Source: Arthrobacter woluwensis
GTDB lineage: Bacteria > Actinomycetota > Actinomycetes > Actinomycetales > Micrococcaceae
Reading direction: 5' to 3'
Assembly (NCBI RefSeq): GCF_030816155.1
Contig: NZ_JAUSXR010000001.1
Location: forward strand, 2,604,001 to 2,668,000
Length of the DNA: 64,000 nt
The position numbers were made by a program, and so were the translations under genes. Each line of letters starts with the position of its first letter. The first letter of the stretch is position 1. Below the pieces are notes generated by a model. It was not told the origin of the DNA and did no database searches. It saw only the letters and a program-made list of their open reading frames with translations. Of the stretch, positions 57,257 to 64,000 are shown one piece after another.

Positions 57257-57323
57257 CGCTGCGTGCTGTGGAAGGTACAGCCGCGCACTTCTGTTCGGGT
57301 GGTTGCCGGAAGATGTACAGACA

Positions 57324-57345
57324 AGTCACCGTGGGTTCACCGGGG
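57324..57345 (+). promoter_or_regulatory. PHO-box-like direct repeats before phospholipase C
   Basis: AGTCACCGTGG followed directly by GTTCACCGGGG: two 11-base direct repeats of the GTTCACC type bound by PhoP in Streptomyces. TAGCGT at 57351 could be the -10. The site suggests induction by phosphate starvation. Confidence 0.5.
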
Positions 57346-57389
57346 CCTTCTAGCGTGGGAGGTCCCAACCCCTCACGGAAGGCATTCGC

Positions 57390-59531
57390 ATGACGTCGCT
57401 ACCTCCCGCTTCCCCGGACGACAACCCCACTCCCGGCACCACCGGCCTCTCCCGCCGCGGCTTCCTCGGCGCTACCGCCGCCGCCACCGCGCTGGCCGCG
57501 GCGGGCTCCCTGCTCCCGCCGTCGGTGCAGGCCGCCATGGCCCGTCCCGTCAGCCCGGGCGGCCTGAAGTCCATCAAGCACGTGGTGATCCTGATGCAGG
57601 AGAACCGCTCCTTCGACCACTACTTCGGCTCGCTGCGCGGTGTGCGCGGCTACGGCGACCGGTCGATCACCCGCCTGCCCAACGGCAAGAGCATGTATGA
57701 ACAAGCCCGCCCCACCGGCGAGACAGTCCTGCCGTTCTCGCTCCGCAAGGCCGCGGAGCTCGCCGGCCGGCCGGATTCGGACATCCAGTACCTCGGCGCC
57801 CTGGACCACTCATTCGCCGGCACCACCAAGGCCTGGAACAACGGTTGGTGCGACCAGTGGATCCCCGCCAAGGGCCCGTCCACCATGACGTTTTACGAGC
57901 GCGCCGACATCCCGCTGCAATACGAACTCGCGGACACCTTCACCATCTGCGACGCGTACCACTGCTCCGTGAACGGCTCCACCAACCCCAACCGCACCTA
58001 CCTCTGGAGCGGCACCACGGGCTTCGAACCCGGCTCCACGCAGCGCGCCGTCACCAATGCGGCGTACGACTACGCGCACGGCGGCTACGACTGGACCACC
58101 TACCCCGAGCGCCTCGAGAAGGCCGGGGTCTCCTGGCGGATCTACCAGGACTGGGACAACTTCACGGACAACGCCGTCGAGTACTTCCAGACCTTCAAGA
58201 AGATCGGGCGCACCATGCTCGCGGCCGTGGACGGGAACTTCCGCACCACCGAGGAGTTCTACGACTCCCTGCACGGCAAGACCCCCGCCGAACAGGACCG
58301 TCTGCTGGCACAGCTCGACGCCGGGCGCGCCCGCCTGAGCAAGGCCGACCAGGCCCTGTTCGACAAGGCCATGCACCGCGGCCGCCCGGACACGCTCCTG
58401 GAGCGCTTCGCCGCGGACATCACCGGCCGCACGCTCCCGAAGGTCAGCTGGCTGGTCCCGTCCGCCGCCGACTCGGAACACCCCAGTTCCTCCACGCCCG
58501 TGGGCAGCGCGAACTTCGTCTACCGGATGCTGGACATCGTCGCCAGCGACCCGGAGACCTGGGACAGCACCGCGATCTTCCTGAACTTCGACGAGAACGA
58601 CGGCTACTTCGACCACGTCCCGCCGCCCGTCCAGCCCCGACCGGCCTCGGGCGAGTCGACCGACTGGACCACGGCCCGCCCCATCGGCCTAGGCCCGCGT
58701 GTGCCCATGACCGTGGTCTCCCCCTGGACCATCGGCGGGCACGTCAGCTCCGAGGTTTTCGACCACACCTCCGTGCTGCGGTTCCTGGAACAGTGGACGG
58801 GCGTGCAGGAACCGAACATCTCGGCGTGGCGCCGCGAGGTCTGCGGTGACCTCACGGGCGTCTTCGACTTCACGGCGGGCGGCACCCCGCCGCAGCTCGA
58901 TCACCCGGCGCCCGTCCCCGCCGCCGTGGGCCGCTGGCACCCGGTTCCCCCGGTCGCGCAGGTGGCCCCGATCCAGGAACGCGGCGCCCGCCCGGCGCGG
59001 CCTCTCCCCTACCGGCCGCGCGTCGCCGTTTCGCTGCACGACGACGGCGTCGAGCTGTCGCTGCGCAACACCGGGACCCGCTCCACGCACTTCACCGTGT
59101 ACGGCTATGCGGGTGAGGTCACCGAGCCGCGGCACGTGGACGTGAAGTCCGCGGAGACCGTCCGCCTTCCCGCGCCGAACGGCCGCGTCGACCTGATCGT
59201 CACCGGCCCGAACCGCTTCCAGTACGAGCTCAAGGGCACGACGGCGGGTGCCGCGGCCGGCGTCGACGTCTCCGTGGATCGCCGCACGGGCGACTCGCTG
59301 CACCTGGAGCTGCGGAACAACGGGACCGCCGCGGTGACGCTGCGCCTGACCTCGCTGCAGTACCGGGACCGGACCACCACGGTGCGCCTCAAGCCGGGGG
59401 CGCGCAAGCCGCTCGGCTGGGAGACGAAGAACGGCTGGTACGACGTCGAGATCACGGCCGAGCAGGACCCGACGTTCCGCCGTCGCCTGACCGGCTGCGA
59501 GGAGAACGGCCGGCCCGGCATCTCCGGCTAG
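57390..59531 (+). CDS. Tat-exported phosphocholine-type phospholipase C
   Basis: Secreted phosphoesterase of 713 residues. The twin-arginine signal SRRGFLGATAAA (Arg22-Arg23) ends near residue 50. The catalytic domain begins VVILMQENRSFDHYFGSL, with the metal/nucleophile motif of the PlcH/PlcN and acid-phosphatase AcpA superfamily; later NFDENDGYFDHVPPP and FDHTSVLRFLEQW supply further metal ligands. Two C-terminal DUF756-type beta domains (about 540-690) are characteristic of phosphocholine-specific PLC. The PHO-box-like site upstream fits a role in scavenging phosphate from phospholipids. Confidence 0.94.
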   Translation: MTSLPPASPDDNPTPGTTGLSRRGFLGATAAATALAAAGSLLPPSVQAAMARPVSPGGLKSIKHVVILMQENRSFDHYFGSLRGVRGYGDRSITRLPNGKSMYEQARPTGETVLPFSLRKAAELAGRPDSDIQYLGALDHSFAGTTKAWNNGWCDQWIPAKGPSTMTFYERADIPLQYELADTFTICDAYHCSVNGSTNPNRTYLWSGTTGFEPGSTQRAVTNAAYDYAHGGYDWTTYPERLEKAGVSWRIYQDWDNFTDNAVEYFQTFKKIGRTMLAAVDGNFRTTEEFYDSLHGKTPAEQDRLLAQLDAGRARLSKADQALFDKAMHRGRPDTLLERFAADITGRTLPKVSWLVPSAADSEHPSSSTPVGSANFVYRMLDIVASDPETWDSTAIFLNFDENDGYFDHVPPPVQPRPASGESTDWTTARPIGLGPRVPMTVVSPWTIGGHVSSEVFDHTSVLRFLEQWTGVQEPNISAWRREVCGDLTGVFDFTAGGTPPQLDHPAPVPAAVGRWHPVPPVAQVAPIQERGARPARPLPYRPRVAVSLHDDGVELSLRNTGTRSTHFTVYGYAGEVTEPRHVDVKSAETVRLPAPNGRVDLIVTGPNRFQYELKGTTAGAAAGVDVSVDRRTGDSLHLELRNNGTAAVTLRLTSLQYRDRTTTVRLKPGARKPLGWETKNGWYDVEITAEQDPTFRRRLTGCEENGRPGISG

Positions 59532-59550
59532 TCCCGGCTCCGGCCCGAAC

Positions 59551-59597
59551 CGCCGGTCGAGCGCCGTTCCCTGTCGGGGCGCGACGCTCGGCTGGCG
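59551..59597. repeat. Palindromic repeat family C, copy 1
   Basis: 47 bases, arms CGCCGGTCGAGCG and CGCTCGGCTGGCG (two mismatches), central TTCCCTGTCGGGGC. 42 of 47 bases are identical to copy 2 at 61465. It lies between convergent genes. Confidence 0.85.
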
Positions 59598-59639
59598 TTT
59601 CGCTGTTGGACGGATCCGGAGAGCTGATTCGACGGGACT

Positions 59640-60044
59640 TCAGCCCATGCTCCGGGCTCGTCCGATGAGGCCTTGCAAGTACAGCGCCCGTCGGAGAATC
59701 TCGGCACGCTCCGCGGCTGAATGCACCGGCACCTGCTCGGTGTACGAGTAGCCACCGGACTGGATGTGGACGGCCACGAAACCACTGACGCGCGTCTCTT
59801 TGGCGAAGAGGAACAGCAGGCTCAGAAGGAAGAACCAGATGAAGAGAACGACCATCACGATCGCCCAGGCAGGGGTGTGCGTGGTGGTGGATGTCTGGTC
59901 GGTGGTAGTCACGTTGACCTGAGCAAGGGGCCACGCGCCGGCCGGAGTCACGACCGCTTGGTCGGTGACATGCACGTTCCCGATGCTGACAAGATGCACC
60001 GGTTCACGCATCGGCGGCCCCTGTGGCTGCATTTCCATACTCAT
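59640..60044 (-). CDS. Single-span membrane protein, unknown function
   Basis: A 134-residue product starting at ATG 60044 (AGAGGAT upstream). A polar, Thr-rich N-terminal half (MREPVHLVSIGNVHVTD, repeated TTT) precedes one strong hydrophobic helix (about 62-84). Then comes an ordered C-terminal segment ending in ERAEILRRALYLQGLIGRA. No family is recognised. The sequence is less GC-rich than the preceding genes. Confidence 0.55.
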   Translation of the reverse strand: MSMEMQPQGPPMREPVHLVSIGNVHVTDQAVVTPAGAWPLAQVNVTTTDQTSTTTHTPAWAIVMVVLFIWFFLLSLLFLFAKETRVSGFVAVHIQSGGYSYTEQVPVHSAAERAEILRRALYLQGLIGRARSMG

Positions 60045-60530
60045 GGTCTGGTCATCCTCTCGCGGTTCGGGTTCTACCCAGGACGGGCTGTCGTTCCTGG
60101 GACGCGCACCGCTGGAACTCCGACCAGTTCGGCGCTCGGAAGGTCCTGCAGCGCGGCACAGGGTCGAGAGTATCGGCGGCTTGCCCGCCGAATTTTCCGG
60201 AATTCTCCGGCCTGTCAGTGCTGGTGACAAGCCAGTCGAACAGGGCTGTGGAGGTGTCGAGAGAGCCACCCCTACTTGTCCGACATTTGCATATTCGTCT
60301 TCCATTCATCCGGAAGCCGCGAGATCGTCACCCACCGCCGGTTGTGTGGTTCTGCCCGTCGGAACTCCGCAAGGAGTGATCGAGACTTCCGAAAACTGAA
60401 AGGTGCACGTGACGACTGCAGCGAAATCGTCAGATCGAGCGCGAACTGCCCCACCACGTCCGAGCGTTCACCGACACCATCTCGAAGGATTCTCGGTTCC
60501 GCCGGAGGTCGCTGCGAGCAGGAAGCCCCG
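60045..60530. other. Divergent intergenic region
   Basis: 486 bases between divergent genes, with less GC and no convincing gene. A TCCGGAATTCTCCGG-like partial palindrome occurs near 60190-60210. Open frames here extend the neighbouring genes only without coding character. Confidence 0.45.
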
Positions 60531-61403
60531 ATGATCGGAGCCGGAGGTCTCGCCATCGTCCTGAGCCTCGGATCGGCCATGGCGGCCGCTGTGGAGAAGA
60601 TCTGGCACCGGTCGAATCTGCGGGAGGTGGCCGTCACCGAGGGATACACATTCGTCTTCCAACTCACGTGCTTCGCCCTGTCGATTCCGCTGGGGATCAT
60701 CGGCGCACTGAGGAGTCACCTGTCCTGGGAGTCTTTAGCGGCTTCCGCCGTCGCCGGTCTTTTCTGGGGCGCATACGCTTGGTTCAGCAACCGCGCAGAC
60801 GCGAAGCTGGAAGTCGCCATCTCCACGACAGTCAGTCGATTCCGGATATTCCTGACCTGGGGCTTTGGGATCTTCGTGCTGAGTGAACAATCGACACCTC
60901 TGCAACTCGTGGGAGGTGTCCTCGTTGCTGTGGCTCCAGCGCTCATCTATGTGACCGGCCGTGGTCAGAAGAAACCTTCCCTCCTCGGCTTGGGCTATGC
61001 CATCGGCGGTTCGGTGTGTTCGGTCTGCGCGATGTTGTGTGACAAAGTCGCGATCGATCATGGTTTTGATCCATTGCTTACGACCTGCGTGTCCTTCGGC
61101 AATGGGGCCTTGCTCATGGTTCCTCTGGCCTTCCGCGTCCGCAGTTCGGGGAAGGGGCTCAGCTTGCCGGTCAGCATCGGGCGACTGGTGGTGGTCGCCT
61201 GCGTCAGTGTCTTCAGTTACATCTTGCTGATGGTCGCATTCCAGCACGGCGAATACAGCACCGTGATGCCCGTGTACTACGTGTCGCCGGTCATCGCGAC
61301 CATACTTGCGATGATGTTCCTGCGAGAACGGGACTCTGCGGTGACGAGGCTGCTTGCTGTTTGTATCGCCACTGTAGGTGTCTGTCTCATCGCCGGGTCT
61401 TGA
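60531..61403 (+). CDS. EamA/DMT-family transporter
   Basis: About ten short spans in two five-helix EamA repeats in a 290-residue protein, with the conserved end-of-repeat pattern LFLTWGFGIFVLSEQSTPLQLVGGVLVA-like and, in repeat 2, YYVSPVIATILAMMFLRERDS (given in part). AGGAAG stands 7 bases before ATG 60531; the longer upstream frame lacks coding features. Likely exports a metabolite; substrate unknown. Confidence 0.87.
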   Translation: MIGAGGLAIVLSLGSAMAAAVEKIWHRSNLREVAVTEGYTFVFQLTCFALSIPLGIIGALRSHLSWESLAASAVAGLFWGAYAWFSNRADAKLEVAISTTVSRFRIFLTWGFGIFVLSEQSTPLQLVGGVLVAVAPALIYVTGRGQKKPSLLGLGYAIGGSVCSVCAMLCDKVAIDHGFDPLLTTCVSFGNGALLMVPLAFRVRSSGKGLSLPVSIGRLVVVACVSVFSYILLMVAFQHGEYSTVMPVYYVSPVIATILAMMFLRERDSAVTRLLAVCIATVGVCLIAGS

Positions 61404-61463
61404 TTGCGTGCGGAGATTTCACGATCGCTGCAGGCGGAGAACCGAACTACCGGCCCTCGCGAA

Positions 61464-61512
61464 ACGCCGGTCGAGCGCAGTTCCCTTTCGGGGCGCGGCG
61501 CTCGACCGGCGT
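61464..61512. repeat. Palindromic repeat family C, copy 2
   Basis: Perfect 15-base arms (61464-61478 and 61498-61512) around AGTTCCCTTTCGGGGCGCG. Between the convergent EamA and BNR genes. Confidence 0.88.
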
Positions 61513-61642
61513 CCTGTGCGGTGAGAGGGACGGGACGTCCGTGTCAGGCGGGCAGGCCCGTGGTCGATGTGATGTGGTCCGGGATTTCCTTCATGGTATG
61601 AAGGCGGATCGAACGCTTCCGACCTAGGCGACGGGCCGGGTA

Positions 61643-63988
61643 TCACCTCATGAGGTATATATCCATGGGTTGCCTGAGCTGGCTCTGCTGATCCTTGGGA
61701 ATCCATGCACCGGTGGGGTCGCAGGGCCCAGTGTTATCGCTGTCGGTGTTCCCTGCTGCATCTGGATTACATTTCGCCGTCGGGAAGCCTGCATACCGCA
61801 TGACGTAGCGGGCGCCAGCGTCAGTCCCCGACGCCACGCTGAAGTCAGATCCGTCTTCTGCGATCTGCCAAGCCATGCCAGGAGGGGCGCTTCCGGACTC
61901 GCCAGGCCGAACAGTGAAGCCGGAGTATTTAGAGGTTGTTGCCCCTTCGTTCTTCACCTCGAGCGATGCTTCGTCTATGAGGAAGGTCCCGCTTTTCCAT
62001 CCGTAGGTGTAGGGGATGGCGAGTAGACCCGCGGGCGCGTTGGTGCTGGCTTGCCCGATGTCGACCGGAAATGCCATCGTTCCCGGACCTATCGGGGCCC
62101 AGCGCCCGTAGTGGTTGGTCAGCTGGGTCCGCTGCCATCCGGTGCTTTGGCTGGGCCGCGCGGCGAAGAATTGTGTACTCCCTGGTCCGTCGTCGAAGGT
62201 CTCCTCAGATGCTCTCTCATCGGTGACGTCGAAGCGGGTGTACCCAATCACTGGCCTGTTTTGCCGATCGAATCCAATGGAAACGAGTCCCGTGGCCACA
62301 CCGTTGAAGGAACCTATTTGGTCAACGATCGTTGCAGTGTCGGTTTTCGAGAGGGGATCCATGGTGCCGTCTGCCCGCGGCCCTGCCACTTTGGTTCCAT
62401 CCGCCCCGTACCAGGTGACGAAGTCATCGCTGACCGCGTAGGACACGAAGCCGTTGGCGCCGGCTTTCATTTCTGACCGCCAGGTCCATGCCAGGTGCCA
62501 TCTGCCGTCTGGGCCGCGGAGCGGTCGCCCATGATTGGCGGGATAGGCACTTCCTCCCGTGGAGTCAAAGAGAGGGCCTTGCGGGGCAATCCAATTCCCA
62601 CTCTGGTAACGGTTGTACCGCCATTCTCCGGCTCCACTGACTCCGCTTCGGTATCCGAAGTACAGGGTGCCCGCCACATCGAAGAACACCGGATAGGTCA
62701 CCTGCGATTCTGGAGCGCCTGCCGCCATAGGGGTGGTCCTGGTCATTGTGCGGATGTTACCTAGCTGCGTCGACTTGAAGTAGTACATCGGGGTTGCATG
62801 CATCGAAGCGGCAAGATGGATCATTCCGTCGCTGCTGACAGCTAGTGCGATGTTGTTGTGTGCGTCGTAATGATCGAGTTGAGCGGAATCAACTTCTATG
62901 TAGTCGAATTGCCCCCATTGGCCGGCCGACATCGTTCGTTTGGCCAGAGCCAGTCGTCGGTTCTGGTTGTAGTACGCAACGTACTGGTCTTGTTCGCTCC
63001 CATCAGGACCTTTCACCGTGTATAGCGCCTGTGGGACGGGTGACATTGATTCGTTCTTCTCAGGCAGCCTCCACCCTCCCGGAGGTGTCGAAGCTGTTGG
63101 CACGGCAGGCGAGCCCGCGTAGCCGCTGAGGAACCGGGCGGTAGAGACAGGGTCGACTGTCCAGGTGGATCGCGCTGGATTGGCCGGATCGGGAATCTGG
63201 CGGATCGCGGGCGGATCGGCTGGGCGTGATGAGTCAGGCGAGGACAGCTCCACAGCGTCAAACGCAACATCGGAACTCTGAGCGACTAATCCCAGCGAAC
63301 CTTCCAATGAGCGTGTGCCTTTCAGCGTTACCGTGCGAGGTGGGACGACCTGTACCCCGTCGCGGGACACCGCAAACCTGATCATGCGCGCCGGATCTGA
63401 AGCAGCTCGCCAAACGCTCAATTTGTACTTCGCATTCGGCGTTACAGAGAACGTACTATCGGCACAGTCCGAGGCGATGTCGCAAGCCGCCTCTTCCTTC
63501 ATCACCGCTGCGCTGCCATACCCGTCTTCACGGGTTTCAATCCAGCGCCATCCGAACCCAGGTGCGAGTTGGAACGCGAAGTACTGTTCGTACCAGTTCT
63601 TTTGAGTTCCGGGGGCCCCGTAGAGGAATGCGCCACTCCAACGGCTTCCTGCAGCTGGCTTCAGGTCTACGGAGAATTGAAAATCCGTTCCGCTCGCCCA
63701 CCGACCCGGCAACGCGGACAGAAGTCCTCGTCCGCGGCCCGCGTAAATTTCGTCGAGTGATGCCACTTTCGCAAGTCCGTCGCGGATCGACCAGTCCCCT
63801 CGAAACTCCTGCCAAGTGCCGGCGAGTTCCTGCCCAGGAAGCGTTGCGTCAGGTCCCTCGGGTCCAACACCTGCCGCACCTCGCAGGAAGTCATCTCGGA
63901 AGACGATTCCGTTGGTTGCGGCACGAAAATCATCAAAAGAGGCATCGGAGCCCTGCGAAAACAACACCGCATGGCTCTCCCAGAGCAC
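61643..63988 (-). CDS. Secreted BNR-type (PL-like) carbohydrate-active protein, N-terminally broken or cut by the edge
   Basis: The 781 residues read here start with the end of one beta jelly-roll (FSQGSDASFDDFRAAT). A complete second jelly-roll follows (about 30-245; its end LGLVAQSSDVAFDAVELSS resembles the fragment before it), then a BNR_4-type propeller (about 260-700) with YDAHNNIALAVSSDGMIHLA and the final ATGARYVMRYAG-like tail. Such propellers occur in ulvan and rhamnogalacturonan lyases and related exo-enzymes. An in-frame TAG stands directly before the first possible codon, only 12 bases from the window end, so either a frameshift/nonsense change interrupts a longer gene or the protein is truncated. 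Base composition is visibly lower in GC than 1-58 kb, suggesting acquisition. Confidence 0.75.
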   Translation of the reverse strand: MLWESHAVLFSQGSDASFDDFRAATNGIVFRDDFLRGAAGVGPEGPDATLPGQELAGTWQEFRGDWSIRDGLAKVASLDEIYAGRGRGLLSALPGRWASGTDFQFSVDLKPAAGSRWSGAFLYGAPGTQKNWYEQYFAFQLAPGFGWRWIETREDGYGSAAVMKEEAACDIASDCADSTFSVTPNAKYKLSVWRAASDPARMIRFAVSRDGVQVVPPRTVTLKGTRSLEGSLGLVAQSSDVAFDAVELSSPDSSRPADPPAIRQIPDPANPARSTWTVDPVSTARFLSGYAGSPAVPTASTPPGGWRLPEKNESMSPVPQALYTVKGPDGSEQDQYVAYYNQNRRLALAKRTMSAGQWGQFDYIEVDSAQLDHYDAHNNIALAVSSDGMIHLAASMHATPMYYFKSTQLGNIRTMTRTTPMAAGAPESQVTYPVFFDVAGTLYFGYRSGVSGAGEWRYNRYQSGNWIAPQGPLFDSTGGSAYPANHGRPLRGPDGRWHLAWTWRSEMKAGANGFVSYAVSDDFVTWYGADGTKVAGPRADGTMDPLSKTDTATIVDQIGSFNGVATGLVSIGFDRQNRPVIGYTRFDVTDERASEETFDDGPGSTQFFAARPSQSTGWQRTQLTNHYGRWAPIGPGTMAFPVDIGQASTNAPAGLLAIPYTYGWKSGTFLIDEASLEVKNEGATTSKYSGFTVRPGESGSAPPGMAWQIAEDGSDFSVASGTDAGARYVMRYAGFPTAKCNPDAAGNTDSDNTGPCDPTGAWIPKDQQSQLRQPMDIYLMR

Positions 63989-64000
63989 CTATTGATGAGA

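Overview
The window is chromosomal DNA of a high-GC actinobacterium, most likely an Arthrobacter-like member of the Micrococcaceae. The grounds are: a mycothiol synthase gene (mshD), a GlnR-type regulator without a normal phosphorylation pocket, the glnR-mshD-ppk-mutT neighbourhood also known from Streptomyces, an actinobacterial CtpE-type P-ATPase, short PspC proteins, and many genes whose -10 box (TANNNT) sits 6-7 bases before the start codon, which implies leaderless mRNAs. There is no integrase, transposase, CRISPR array or rRNA operon. Most of the window is ordinary housekeeping and accessory chromosome.

Layout. 1-1.5 kb: tail of a PspC/LiaF-like envelope-stress cluster. 1.6-5.1 kb: pfkA, then a PadR regulator and the 14-TM drug exporter it probably controls. 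5.1-8 kb (minus strand): membrane protein, a 37-residue membrane peptide, a nitrobindin-like haem protein and YgfZ. 8-13.7 kb: glnR, mshD, ppk, a NUDIX-phosphatase fusion and an EspG-like orphan. 13.8-17.6 kb: a GntR regulator with a 13-TM partner, then thyA-folA. 17.6-20.2 kb: a WXG100-domain protein broken by a frameshift, followed by a second EspG-like paralogue and two small membrane proteins; this looks like a type VII (ESX) substrate module. 20.4-31.4 kb: asd, an aminotransferase, an AlkZ-like glycosylase, murB-hadB-hadA, a CitE-like lyase, an aldo/keto reductase, an Na+/H+ antiporter and a truncated globin. 31.4-37.1 kb: a complete peptide/nickel-type ABC importer. 37.4-41.1 kb: a GNAT enzyme, tRNA-Met, tRNA-Thr, a LysM protein and a DEAD-box helicase. 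41.5-48.5 kb: MOSC, GNAT, a shortened KdpDE pair, and a YgiB-like / glutathionylspermidine-synthase-like / APC permease operon. 48.5-54.5 kb: DUF2264 hydrolase-like protein with a divergent DeoR/LacI chimera, a virginiamycin B lyase homologue with a hemerythrin, and a 2-hydroxyacid dehydrogenase lacking the usual catalytic Glu. 54.7-64 kb: CtpE, a Tat-exported phospholipase C behind a PHO-box-like site, small membrane genes, and a BNR-type secreted protein that appears broken at the right edge.

The least explained structure is a set of long intergenic palindromes. At least three sequence families recur: A (24651, 37291, 37954), B (30778, 31341) and C (59551, 61464). Two families bracket a single gene (B the globin, A a GNAT gene). 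Family B copy 1 fills a divergent promoter region with its arms ending 3-4 bases from both -10 positions, so it cannot be only a terminator. The ESX-like module with its two EspG-like paralogues is the best candidate for a poorly described protein system.
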